NCBI RefSeq assembly: GCF_003610355.1
Contig: NZ_RAPY01000002.1
Span: 372,001-436,000, forward strand
DNA length: 64,000 bases
Direction of reading: 5' to 3'
Source of the DNA: Sphingobacterium detergens
GTDB lineage: Bacteria > Bacteroidota > Bacteroidia > Sphingobacteriales > Sphingobacteriaceae
Positions 38,701 to 47,048 of the stretch are shown here, in pieces. The notes below the pieces were generated by a model. The model was not told the DNA's origin. It ran no database searches and saw only the letters and a list, made by a program, of their open reading frames with translations. The position numbers were made by a program, and so were the translations under genes. The stretch's first letter is position 1. Each line of letters starts with the position of its first letter.

Positions 38701-38917
38701 GTATAACTTGCCAAAATCTGTTGCAGCGAAGATTAAAGCTGATCGTGTATCATTAGGTGTATATGGTAGAAACCTATTCTTATGGTTACCAAAATCTAAT
38801 ACAGTTATTGATCCTGATGCAAGTACATACAATAATGACTTAAGAGGCGAATTGGGTGAATTTGGTGCAGGACCTACGACACGTTCCTACGGCGCGTCTT
38901 TAAAAGTGTCATTCTAA
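35747..38917 (+). CDS. SusC/RagA family TonB-linked outer membrane protein (SusC2)
   Basis: 1056 aa. Signal peptide ends at AFA (residue 21); the carboxypeptidase-like domain (about 24-105) is nearly the same as in SusC3 and close to SusC1. TonB-box-like DEVVVTA follows, then a plug with SLYGSRAANGVIVITTKKG and a barrel ending VSF. No STN domain. It heads a four-gene set: SusC2, SusD2 (12 nt later) and two lipoproteins. The barrel differs from SusC3, so a different ligand is likely. Substrate unknown. Confidence 0.95.
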   Translation: MKHKLLSLFVGSMILTSVAFAQERKVSGHVTGVDGKPLAGVTIAVQGSNVATQTDANGNYSISVPNGKVLVFRSIGYSDKTLIVKEGQSAFNISLSNDDHALDEVVVTAVGISRKSKSLGYATTNINNEEITRTSPVSMFDGLQGKIAGATITSQSGAPGASTKVILRGYSSIGGNNQPLYVIDGVPVNNTSLGSAGSTRSADYGNQANDINPDDIESINILKGAGATSLYGSRAANGVIVITTKKGKAGKIKVDLGTSATYSSILMLPKLQNTFGQGWSGVFSYIENGSWGPKFDGIDRLWGNVVNNQQQVKPYVGLKNNIRDFYTTGSEYNTNVAVSGGTEASTFYLSYGNISSDGIVPTDADSYGRNSVSLRGSTVYNKFKASASLNYVNRHQKFVATGQGSNTGATMFQELIQIPRDMSIIDFKDYKYIFNNLDNYFTPYAQNPYFVLNENGNNYNSDRFYGNTELNYEFTDWLSATARVGADLTNVRIKDWQAISRPDPTSPNSSRQADVGGVTEDSNYLGEINGDFLLNFKKNILEDLTFDGLLGYNFNQRETRLHNSSVAGLTIPNFYYLSNSSNAPVTTVNITKRRLMGAYAQANFGYRNYLFLTLNARKDWSSTLPIGKNTFFYPAANLSFVLSDLTDLKPYGVSFAKFRTSIGRTGNDANVYLLQSVLTPGNVAMGFGNVIFPIGGVTAFELGNTIGNNNLEPELTTEYEFGTELKFLNNRLGVDFTFYNKETDGQILSIPIAATSGYTFQVANFGLVRNRGYELTLSGTPVKTDKFSWDMTYTFAQNRNKVLELPDGLEQVSIFSGYDVDFVAIKGRPLGVFKGPTEKTDPNGNIIVNPDNGLPLQADEKVEYGTSQRDYTMGLVNTFKYKDWAFGFSFDFRKGGQFWSYTSQLNYFVGNAQRTTYNDRNTYIIPGSVNEIKDGDKVVGYQENTTPIAYGDIANYWSNGQNTQSVSRNSVLDKTSLRLRDVTLSYNLPKSVAAKIKADRVSLGVYGRNLFLWLPKSNTVIDPDASTYNNDLRGELGEFGAGPTTRSYGASLKVSF

Positions 38918-38929
38918 AATTTAGACGTT

Positions 38930-40429
38930 ATGAAATTAAATATATTAAATAAAACTAAGATATATCTTTTAGTAGCCCTTTTAGGGGTGGGAATTACCAG
39001 TTGTGACAAAGCTTTGGATATTAATACGGATCCAAACAATGGATCGTTAGAGCAAGGAACACCTGAATTGGTATTTCCGGCAGCAGTAGCATCTACGGCA
39101 GGGTCGATTGGTACAGAATATGCGATATTAGGAGGTATTTGGTCGCAGTATTGGACGCAAAGCCCAGTTGCTGCACAATATAGAACTATTGACGCTTACG
39201 AAATCAACTCTTCTGATTTTAATAATTCCTTTGCCGAAGCGTTTGCTGGAGGATTGAACGATTATAATTTCGTTATTAATAAAGCAAAGGAATTGAACAA
39301 GCCGAAATTTGTCTTGATGGGAACTGTAATGAAAGCCTATACTTATCAGATGCTATTAGATATTTACGATCAATTGCCGTACTCTGAAGCCTTTCAAGGA
39401 GCAAATAATTTGCAGCCTAAGTATGAAGATGGTTACACTGTTTATAAAGGCTTGCTTGCCGAAATTGATGCTGCTCTATCAGGCGATATCACGCAAGGGG
39501 GAGTTGCTGTTGGGGATCTAGTCTTTGGGGATAGAACAAGAGGCTGGGAAAGTAATATGGATTCATGGGTAGCATTTGCCAATACGCTTAAGCTAAAGTT
39601 TTACTTAAGAATGGCTTATGTGCAACCCGCGGAGGCCGAAGCTGGTATTAAAGCGCTTTATTCTTCGGGCGCAAAGTTTTTAACTATCGACGCTTCAATG
39701 AAAGGCTTCGAAAATGCTGAAAATAAAAGCAATCCGTTGTATGAGTTTAACTTCAGAAAATTAAATATTAATACCAATTTGCGGGCAAGTAAAACTTTTA
39801 TTAGCTGGTTGCAGGCAAATGGAGATCCACGGATTGACTTTTACTTTTCTAAAGTTGGATCTAATCCATTTTTAGGCAATAACCAAGGTGATTACGCTAA
39901 TCCAGATCCTGCTTTAGCAAATGTTTCCGTAGCAAAGATTGCAGCAAATGCAGATGCTAAATTTATCTCTTCAGCCGAATCCTATTTCTTACAAGCAGAA
40001 GCACGAGAAAGATATTTCGGAGGTAATGGCGGAAAGGACGCATATGAGTCAGGTGTTACTGCAGCTTTTAGAGATGCAGGTTTTGAATCTGCTGCTGCTA
40101 CTTTGTTGGCCGGAAACTATAAGTATAAAATGGGGGGAACCTTCGAAGAGAAACTCGAACAGATTATTGTTCAAAAATGGGCTTCTCTTCCTGGGAATCA
40201 GGCTCTCGAAGGTTTTATCGAGAAAAATAGGACTGGTTACCCTAAGACTAGTATAGTATATTCTACTGATTTGAATTATATACCAGGACAATTCGTAGTT
40301 TCTAAAACAAGTAAAATTGGTAATGCGCTACCTAAACGTATTGTTCTTCCAGATAGTGAGCGAAAAACGAATACTAATACTCCTCCAATTGTTCCAATTA
40401 CAAACAAAATTTGGTGGGATAAAAAATAA
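38930..40429 (+). CDS. SusD/RagB family lipoprotein (SusD2, SusD-like_2 type)
   Basis: 499 aa, lipobox ITSC (Cys25), followed by DKALDINTDPNNGS. As in SusD1, a GIWSQYWTQSPVAAQYR block and an IEKNRTGYPKT helix near the C-terminus, ending IWWDKK. Second gene of the susC2 operon; binds the ligand for SusC2 at the cell surface. Confidence 0.92.
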   Translation: MKLNILNKTKIYLLVALLGVGITSCDKALDINTDPNNGSLEQGTPELVFPAAVASTAGSIGTEYAILGGIWSQYWTQSPVAAQYRTIDAYEINSSDFNNSFAEAFAGGLNDYNFVINKAKELNKPKFVLMGTVMKAYTYQMLLDIYDQLPYSEAFQGANNLQPKYEDGYTVYKGLLAEIDAALSGDITQGGVAVGDLVFGDRTRGWESNMDSWVAFANTLKLKFYLRMAYVQPAEAEAGIKALYSSGAKFLTIDASMKGFENAENKSNPLYEFNFRKLNINTNLRASKTFISWLQANGDPRIDFYFSKVGSNPFLGNNQGDYANPDPALANVSVAKIAANADAKFISSAESYFLQAEARERYFGGNGGKDAYESGVTAAFRDAGFESAAATLLAGNYKYKMGGTFEEKLEQIIVQKWASLPGNQALEGFIEKNRTGYPKTSIVYSTDLNYIPGQFVVSKTSKIGNALPKRIVLPDSERKTNTNTPPIVPITNKIWWDKK

Positions 40430-40451
40430 TTACATTCTAAAGTAATTCTAT

Positions 40452-41063
40452 ATGAAAAGATATCTAATAATTATAACCGTGTTTGCGGTACTTTTTACCT
40501 CATGTAAGAAAGATACTGAAAATGTATCGTTTGTGACAACTTTTGCTGACTTTGATATGAAAGGTAACCAATATCAATCTTTGGTCGTTGGGCAGAAATA
40601 TGTCGAACAAGGTGTGTCGGCAAAAGAAGGCGAAAAGAGCCTAGAAATTATTACTAGGGGAGTTGTTGACGAGTCTAAGGCTGGCGTTTATGAAATAACA
40701 TACTCGGCAATTAATAGTGATAATTTTCCTGGAAGCGTAAAGAGGTATGTTGCAGTGTTGCCATCTACACCAACTGTTGATATATCGGGGAGTTTTTTCT
40801 ATAAGGCCAATCCGACGTTTACAACGACAATGACTAAATTGGCTCCCGGATTTTATACGTTTGGCAATGTTTGGGGGGCAAGTGTTATTCCCGCATACAT
40901 ATTGTCTACTAATGGCGTTGATTTAACATTACCACTATCTCAGTTAAGCGGCTTTGGAAGAGTTCAGGGTACAGGAAAAATAGCAGGGAATGAAATGACT
41001 TTGATGGTTGATTTGTTGGATCAGGGAATATCTAATAGAGCTAGAATTTGGGTGAAAAATTAA
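40452..41063 (+). CDS. surface lipoprotein with Ig-like domain, SusCD-associated
   Basis: 203 aa, lipobox FTSC (Cys18). After the anchor an Ig-like domain (about 25-100) with VYEITYSAINSDNFPGSVKRYVAV, as in DUF5011/BT_2262-like proteins that sit next to SusD genes. The second half (about 105-203) ends in RARIWVKN and looks like a further beta domain. Such lipoproteins are thought to be extra surface glycan- or peptide-binding components. 22 nt after susD2, same transcript. Family call is from memory of the pattern, moderate certainty. Confidence 0.68.
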   Translation: MKRYLIIITVFAVLFTSCKKDTENVSFVTTFADFDMKGNQYQSLVVGQKYVEQGVSAKEGEKSLEIITRGVVDESKAGVYEITYSAINSDNFPGSVKRYVAVLPSTPTVDISGSFFYKANPTFTTTMTKLAPGFYTFGNVWGASVIPAYILSTNGVDLTLPLSQLSGFGRVQGTGKIAGNEMTLMVDLLDQGISNRARIWVKN

Positions 41064-41074
41064 ATTGCAATATT

Positions 41075-41560
41075 ATGAAAATCAAAAATATAACGTTTTT
41101 TTTCCTCCTTATCTTGGGAGGAGTAATAGCTTCTTGTCAGAAAGAAGAAGAGATTGGGGGAACTGCTACGCAGAAAGCTTCGGGTGATTGGTTTGTCAGA
41201 TACTCCGATGATGGAGGAAAGACGTTCCATGCAGATTACCTTCATTTTGCAACTTATAATTCTGCGGCAAACAAGTCAAATGAGCTTTGGTTAGATGATT
41301 TGAAGACCTTTTGGGAAATGAAAGGTCTTGTAACATTGGATTTAAATAGTCTCACTTTTAAGGGAACAAAAGTGAAGGAAGTTTATAATAATATTACCTT
41401 CGATGTTGATGGTAAAATTCTCGAAGGAGCAGCTAAAGGGCCAGGCTCAAAAACCCCTACTGATTCCATTTATATGAAAATTGAATTTTCAGATGATCCT
41501 GGAACCGAGTATATTCTTTCAGGTTATAAAAGGACAGGATTTTTGGAAGATGAGCATTAA
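41075..41560 (+). CDS. lipid-binding-like (Lipid_bd) lipoprotein, SusCD-associated
   Basis: 161 aa from the ATG at 41075 (an earlier in-frame codon at 41048 lies inside the previous gene). Lipobox IASC (Cys21). The body with ASGDWFVRYSDDGG, HFATYNSAANKSNELWLDD and FWEMKGLVTLDLNSLTF resembles the Lipid_bd (putative lipid-binding) family that often follows SusD in Bacteroidota. Fourth gene of the susC2 set and followed by its terminator. Function of the family is not established. Confidence 0.68.
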   Translation: MKIKNITFFFLLILGGVIASCQKEEEIGGTATQKASGDWFVRYSDDGGKTFHADYLHFATYNSAANKSNELWLDDLKTFWEMKGLVTLDLNSLTFKGTKVKEVYNNITFDVDGKILEGAAKGPGSKTPTDSIYMKIEFSDDPGTEYILSGYKRTGFLEDEH

Positions 41561-41600
41561 AAGGATTTGATCTTTTAGGCTTTATACTTTCTACCTTTTC

Positions 41601-41640
41601 AAGCACAGTAATGATGATGTCATTTCATTACTGTGCTTTT
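41601..41640 (+). terminator. terminator of the susC2 operon
   Basis: 14-bp stem AAGCACAGTAATGA / TCATTACTGTGCTT with a 10-nt loop, then eight T residues. Confidence 0.87.
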
Positions 41641-41859
41641 TTTTGAAATATAGAATATTTAAATCTGTATTTTTTTTATCAGGTTATACCTTCTCCTGCT
41701 ATTAATTATTTTGTGTACTTGAGCTGCTAATCGATCATTAAAAAACAATTTTGGATTGCTGTTACAATTCAAAATTATTTTTTAATTATGTAATTATTTG
41801 TTTGTGTGTTGATTATGTTTTATTTCGTGAAATTTTATTCTAAAAATATTATGTATGCA

Positions 41860-41890
41860 TTGCAAATGTGAAAATATATTTTAATATTTG
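41860..41890 (+). promoter_or_regulatory. putative promoter of susC3-susD3
   Basis: TTG (41860-41862) and AATATTTG (41883-41890) with 20 nt between; the first base of the -7 box deviates from TAnnTTTG. The flank TGCATTG matches the susC2 promoter. Confidence 0.4.
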
Positions 41891-42040
41891 TTTGACATAT
41901 TTTTAACATTAGGGCCGCCCAATGATTAACAATATGAGACTAACTAGAAATCACACTTAAATTATTGGAAAGTAAAAAACTAACCAAAGTGTCTTTCTTC
42001 ATTGCTAAGTAAATATATTAATTTAAATAAACGTAAACAT

Positions 42041-45000
42041 ATGAAACACAAATTACTCAGTTTTTTCGTGGGTAGTATGATCCTGACTTCAGTAGCGTTC
42101 GCGCAAGAGAAGAAAGTAAGTGGTCGTGTAACCGGTGCTGATGGCAAGCCATTGGCGGGTGTTACAATCGCAGTACAAGGATCGAGCACAGCTACTCAAA
42201 CAGATTCAAATGGTAATTATTCATTATCTGTGCCAACAGGTAAAGTAATTGTATTCCGTTCGGTAGGATTTGCAGATAAAACAATAATCGTTAAGGAAGG
42301 ACAGTCTGCCTTTAATGTGACCTTGGATGATTCTAATAGAGAATTGGAAGAGGTTGTCGTGACTGGTTATGGTCAAAGACAAATCAAAGATTTGACTGGT
42401 TCACAAGGTTCTATTAAAGGGGATAAAATCGCTGCTGAACCGACTTTAAGTTTTGAACAAGCTATGTCTGGTAAAATGGCAGGTGTACAAATTGGTTCGA
42501 CAGGGGGTACTTTAGGTGATGGTATGTCTGTGCGTATCCGAGGAGTGAACTCAATTTCCTCTAGTTCATTACCTTTATATGTTATTGATGGTGTTCCAAT
42601 GAATGCTGTTGAAAATGTTAATACATTTAATAGTGGTGATGGTACTCGTTTTAACCCAATGGCAATGATTAACAGCAATGACATTGAATCAATTGAGGTA
42701 TTAAAGGATGCAGCTGCTGCGGTATTATATGGTTCAAGAGCGGCAAATGGTGTTATCTTGATTACTACAAAAAGAGGTAAAAATGGTGTTTCAAGTATTA
42801 GTTTTGAATCAAAGATTACCTCGAGTAAAGCCTCTAAATTATTGAATTTACTAAATGGTGATCAATATATTGAAATCAATAATGAAAAAGCAAGGAATGC
42901 AGCCTCTAAATTTGGTGGAGTAAATATTATTGCAAAAGAAAGTGATGTCGACGGAGATGGAGTCAATGACCGTACAAATTGGCTGGATGAAGTCTATCGC
43001 ACTGGAGTCGGTTACGATAACTCATTGTCCTTGAGTTCAGGAAATGATAAGGGAAATTTTTATGCTTCAGCTAGATACCTAGACCAAAAAGGTATTATCT
43101 TAAAAAACCAGCTCAAGTCTGGCCAAGTTAGAATAAATGGTGATATTAAGCCAGTTAAATGGTTGAAAGCAGGGGTATCGTTGTCATATTCAAAAACGGC
43201 GAATGATGGTATCTTAACAGATCGATACATAGCTGGTGCTACTGTAGCAGCGCTTAATGCTTCGCCTATTGTTGCGATTCGTAATCCTAATAATATAATT
43301 GGTTATAATTTGGGTGCGAATGGGTATCTCGGTAATGGAAATAATGTTTCTAGCTTGGTTGCGAATGGGACAAATGTAGCCTTAATAGGGAACGTAGCAA
43401 ATCCTGTAGCAACATTAATGGCGCAACTGAACCAAAATACTCCAGAACAGATTTTAGCTAATGGTTATCTCGAGGTTCAACCTATTGCTGGCCTAAAAAT
43501 TACAAGTAAATTTGGTATTGACTACTTGAATAACTATGAACATCAATATAGTCATCCAAATATTGGAGGATTGGGAACTGCCTATAATGCCTTAATTCAG
43601 GATAACTTTAGGAACCGTAATCAGTGGGTTTGGCAGAACTACGCAAACTATGATAAAACATTTGCAGAAGATCATCGTCTTTCTGTGACGTTGGGAACTG
43701 AATATCAGTTTACCAAAGAAAAAAATGTGTATGCAAGTGCAAATAATGTCGGCGATGTTTATTTTACAGATATCTTAGACAATACCTATACTGGCACAGA
43801 TCCTAGAACAGGTGATATTTTGTTAGCATCAGGTGGTAGCTTATTTTCCAATGGATTGGAATCTTATTTTTCAAGAGTTGGATATGGCTATAAGAATAAG
43901 TATCTGGTAGATCTAGCATTCAGAACTGATGCGTTTTCGGCATTTGGAGCCAACTCAAAATGGGGGTATTTCCCTTCTGCTTCACTTGGCTGGGTTGCCT
44001 CTGAGGAAGATTTTATCAAGCAATATGATTGGCTTTCTTATTTGAAACTTAGAGCGAGTTACGGTCGAGTAGGTAATTCTAGAGGAATTGGATCCTATGC
44101 TTCAAGGGATTTATATCAAGGGGGAGCTTATGCTTCTTTAAATGGTTTTTCCTCATATCAAATTGGAAACCCGAATTTGAAATGGGAAACTTCAGACAAG
44201 TATGATATCGGTTTGGATTTTAACATTGTTAATAATAGGTTCAATTTCGTAATTGACTATTTCTACAACAATATCTCAGGTCTTGTATTGAAGGCGGAAC
44301 CGCTCTATACCACAGGTGTACCGTCAACGGTACTTGGATCGCCAGGTGCTGTTTTTACCAATATTGGCGCAATGACAAATAAGGGTATAGAATTCACATT
44401 CAATATGAAGACAATGGAACGGGGGGACTTTACCTGGAATACTTCGTTCAATTTTACAGCAATCAGTAATAAAGTCAAGTCTTTAGTAACAGCAAATACA
44501 GATATTATTGATGGAAATTCTGTTGCGAGTATTGGTAAATCTTTAGGAACTTATAAATTAGTGCGATGGGCTGGAGTTGATGAAGCAACAGGAAATCCAA
44601 TGTGGTATGGTAAAGATGGTAACATAAAAATGTTTAATCCAGATACACAAACTTGGACGCAAGATGGTAAGAAAATCGCTGGTTTAGTTGGTGATGATGC
44701 AGTTTATCTTGATAAAAGTGGCTTACCTAAGTACTATGGAGGCCTAGATAATAATATTACCTACAAAAAATTCGATTTTGGTGTTTCTATCGTTTATACT
44801 GGTGGTTTTTATGTTTATAATGCAACAAGAAGTTCTTTATTGACAAACCAATTTCTAAATAATACAACAGAGATATTAGATCGTTGGACCGCACCAGGGC
44901 AGAAAACAGATGTACCGCGATTATTTCTAACTGATAATACAGCGAACAGAGCTTCAGATAGATTCTTGGAAAAAGGTGATTTTATCCGTGTTAGAACGAT

Positions 45001-45223
45001 CAGCTTAGGTTATAACTTCGGAGGTGAGACTTTAAATAGGGTTGGGATTAAGAATTTAAGATTATTTGCTCAGGTATACAACCCATTCCTCATTACAGGT
45101 TATAAAGGGCAAGATCCAGAAGTTAACTCCAATAGAAATAATTCCAATATAGCAATTGGTGTGGATAATAGAGCTGTACCACAACCTAGGACTTATACAT
45201 TTGGATTAAATGTTTCACTTTAA
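42041..45223 (+). CDS. SusC/RagA family TonB-linked outer membrane protein (SusC3)
   Basis: 1060 aa from the ATG at 42041; the open frame begins 13 codons earlier, but MKHKLLS aligns with the starts of SusC1 and SusC2. Signal to AFA (21), carboxypeptidase-like domain nearly identical to SusC2, EEVVVTGYG TonB-box region, plug with VLYGSRAANGVILITTKRG, barrel ending VSL. After about residue 107 it departs from SusC1/2 (DLTGSQGSIKGDKI), a different SusC subgroup. No STN. Paired with a classical SusD. Confidence 0.95.
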   Translation: MKHKLLSFFVGSMILTSVAFAQEKKVSGRVTGADGKPLAGVTIAVQGSSTATQTDSNGNYSLSVPTGKVIVFRSVGFADKTIIVKEGQSAFNVTLDDSNRELEEVVVTGYGQRQIKDLTGSQGSIKGDKIAAEPTLSFEQAMSGKMAGVQIGSTGGTLGDGMSVRIRGVNSISSSSLPLYVIDGVPMNAVENVNTFNSGDGTRFNPMAMINSNDIESIEVLKDAAAAVLYGSRAANGVILITTKRGKNGVSSISFESKITSSKASKLLNLLNGDQYIEINNEKARNAASKFGGVNIIAKESDVDGDGVNDRTNWLDEVYRTGVGYDNSLSLSSGNDKGNFYASARYLDQKGIILKNQLKSGQVRINGDIKPVKWLKAGVSLSYSKTANDGILTDRYIAGATVAALNASPIVAIRNPNNIIGYNLGANGYLGNGNNVSSLVANGTNVALIGNVANPVATLMAQLNQNTPEQILANGYLEVQPIAGLKITSKFGIDYLNNYEHQYSHPNIGGLGTAYNALIQDNFRNRNQWVWQNYANYDKTFAEDHRLSVTLGTEYQFTKEKNVYASANNVGDVYFTDILDNTYTGTDPRTGDILLASGGSLFSNGLESYFSRVGYGYKNKYLVDLAFRTDAFSAFGANSKWGYFPSASLGWVASEEDFIKQYDWLSYLKLRASYGRVGNSRGIGSYASRDLYQGGAYASLNGFSSYQIGNPNLKWETSDKYDIGLDFNIVNNRFNFVIDYFYNNISGLVLKAEPLYTTGVPSTVLGSPGAVFTNIGAMTNKGIEFTFNMKTMERGDFTWNTSFNFTAISNKVKSLVTANTDIIDGNSVASIGKSLGTYKLVRWAGVDEATGNPMWYGKDGNIKMFNPDTQTWTQDGKKIAGLVGDDAVYLDKSGLPKYYGGLDNNITYKKFDFGVSIVYTGGFYVYNATRSSLLTNQFLNNTTEILDRWTAPGQKTDVPRLFLTDNTANRASDRFLEKGDFIRVRTISLGYNFGGETLNRVGIKNLRLFAQVYNPFLITGYKGQDPEVNSNRNNSNIAIGVDNRAVPQPRTYTFGLNVSL

Positions 45224-45234
45224 TAATTTTTGAC

Positions 45235-46653
45235 ATGTTAAAATTAAAATATATATTGATAGGGTCTATTGCTTTTGCATCATTATTTTCCTCTTGCCAG
45301 AAGCAAACATTCGAGAAGCCATATTCATACTTGGAACCTGAAGAGGCATTTTTAAATGCCGAGCGCATTGCTAAAACTGCCACGGGGATGTACGATGCGC
45401 TTCAAAATAGGGATTTTTTAGGAGGGCGTGCATTAATTTATGCTGATATTCGTGCTATAGACTGTAGTGCGGGACCGTATTTTGTAAATGTTCCAAACTA
45501 TGAAAATTTAACATCAAATGACCTGATGGTTCAGGCTGGATTTGTCGGGGGCTATAGGACAATTTATGAGGCGAATTATTTTTTAAAGAATATTGAAAAA
45601 TATAAGGGAAGGGCGACTCCAGAAGATGAAGCAAAATATATTGCCGAAGCTAAATTTATTAGAGCTTTATCTTATTTCTATATTGTAAATCTTTGGGCAC
45701 AACCATATAAGTTTACAAATGAAGGTTCCCATCCTGGTGTTGCATTAGTATTAAAGGCTGTTGATCCTAATAACATTTTTGATGCTTCTAATCAGGTGCC
45801 GAGGAATACTGTAAAAGAGGTTTATGATCAGATTATAAAAGATCTAAATGAAGCTCTTCCTGCTTTGCCAAAAGTTCCTGCGACTGCAACTGGCCGAAAT
45901 ATTTCAAATGTAGGACGTGCTACTCAGGGTGCTGTTAATGGTTTATTAGCTCGAGTTTATTTATATAAACAAGACTATACAAAAGCATTAGAATATGCAA
46001 ATAAAGTTGTAACATCTAACGAATATACACTAGTACCTGCTATTAAAGATATCTTTACTGATTATACTACAACAGAAAATATGTTTTCAGTAGCCCATAG
46101 TGGTGGCGATAACCCGAATACTAACCATTCACTTTCCCAGCATTATTCACCTGGTGGAAGAGCTGATATTCAAGTAAGCCCAATATTCCAAAACCTGATG
46201 TCAACAAATGATGCAAGAAGAAAGGATTTGTTAACTACAACTAAAGATGGAATTTGGAATGCTAAATATAATAGTGTTAGCAATTGGGTTCCAATTTTGA
46301 GATTTAGTGAGATTTTATTGACTAAGGCGGAAGCTTTAGCAAATCTAGAAACTGGGACAACAGCAAATGTTGAAGCTTTAACATTAGTAAATCAGGTTAG
46401 ACATCGTTCTGATCCCTCAACTACAGTTACTGCTTCTAATAAAGCAGAATTAATTGCAGCTGTTTTGAAGGAGAGAAGAATCGAATTGGCCTTTGAAGGT
46501 CAAGGTATCTATGAGTTTTTAAGGACTGGAAGAAATATCCCTGCTCACGGAATTTTTAATGAGCAAGTTTGGGGATCAAACAAAGTGATCTTCCCGTTCC
46601 CATATTCAGAAACTCAACAAAATCCTAATTTGGTACAAAATCCGGGATATTAA
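45235..46653 (+). CDS. SusD/RagB family lipoprotein (SusD3, classical type)
   Basis: 472 aa, lipobox FSSC (Cys21). Unlike SusD1 and SusD2 it is the classical RagB/SusD form: TPR-like helices (YIAEAKFIRALSYFYIVNLWAQPY; GLLARVYLYKQDYTKALEYANKVV) and the C-terminal region LRFSEILLTKAEALANLE, ERRIELAFEGQGIYEFLRTGR, ending with NPNLVQNPGY. Binds the SusC3 ligand on the surface. 11 nt after susC3. Confidence 0.95.
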   Translation: MLKLKYILIGSIAFASLFSSCQKQTFEKPYSYLEPEEAFLNAERIAKTATGMYDALQNRDFLGGRALIYADIRAIDCSAGPYFVNVPNYENLTSNDLMVQAGFVGGYRTIYEANYFLKNIEKYKGRATPEDEAKYIAEAKFIRALSYFYIVNLWAQPYKFTNEGSHPGVALVLKAVDPNNIFDASNQVPRNTVKEVYDQIIKDLNEALPALPKVPATATGRNISNVGRATQGAVNGLLARVYLYKQDYTKALEYANKVVTSNEYTLVPAIKDIFTDYTTTENMFSVAHSGGDNPNTNHSLSQHYSPGGRADIQVSPIFQNLMSTNDARRKDLLTTTKDGIWNAKYNSVSNWVPILRFSEILLTKAEALANLETGTTANVEALTLVNQVRHRSDPSTTVTASNKAELIAAVLKERRIELAFEGQGIYEFLRTGRNIPAHGIFNEQVWGSNKVIFPFPYSETQQNPNLVQNPGY

Positions 46654-47048
46654 TACTTTCATTTTTATAACGACAATTGCCATCTCTTACAACAGAGATG
46701 GCAATTTTGTTTTCTAGGCCTTTGAATTGACTTTTATTATTACCAAATCATTAATTTTATGTATATAAATTAATAGACTAACAATTTATTAACATTAACT
46801 TAATATTGAGAATCTATTTTTACGGCGTTGAAAGAATAGCGCTTATACGATTTAATGAAAACCTATAATGCGCTTAAAATTCATTCATTATATTAGAGAT
46901 TATTTTATTCCAATGGACTTATCAAGATGTATTCAAGCCACACATGGGGATGAACAAATCTGATAGCTTCATCACAGCTGAAAACAAATCGAGTGAAACG
47001 AGCTTATTTATAACAATGAGCCTAAGCACTTGTAAATAAATTAAATAG
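46654..47048. other. 395-nt intergenic region upstream of the porin gene
   Basis: Terminator of susC3-susD3 at 46675-46706. The rest is AT-rich with no coding frame supported and no TAnnTTTG promoter clearly placed for the porin gene. Confidence 0.4.
46675..46706 (+). terminator. terminator of susC3-susD3
   Basis: 13-bp stem AATTGCCATCTCT / AGAGATGGCAATT with a 6-nt loop, then TTGTTTTC. Confidence 0.85.

Larger units (their letters stand above)
41561..42040. other. 480-nt leader region of susC3
   Basis: Contains the terminator of the previous operon (41601-41638), the promoter match (41860-41890) and a leader that is partly copied from the susC2 leader: both carry AAATTATTGGAAAG followed within 10 nt by ACTAACC, and AAACATATGAAACACAAATT at the start. 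Confidence 0.6.
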
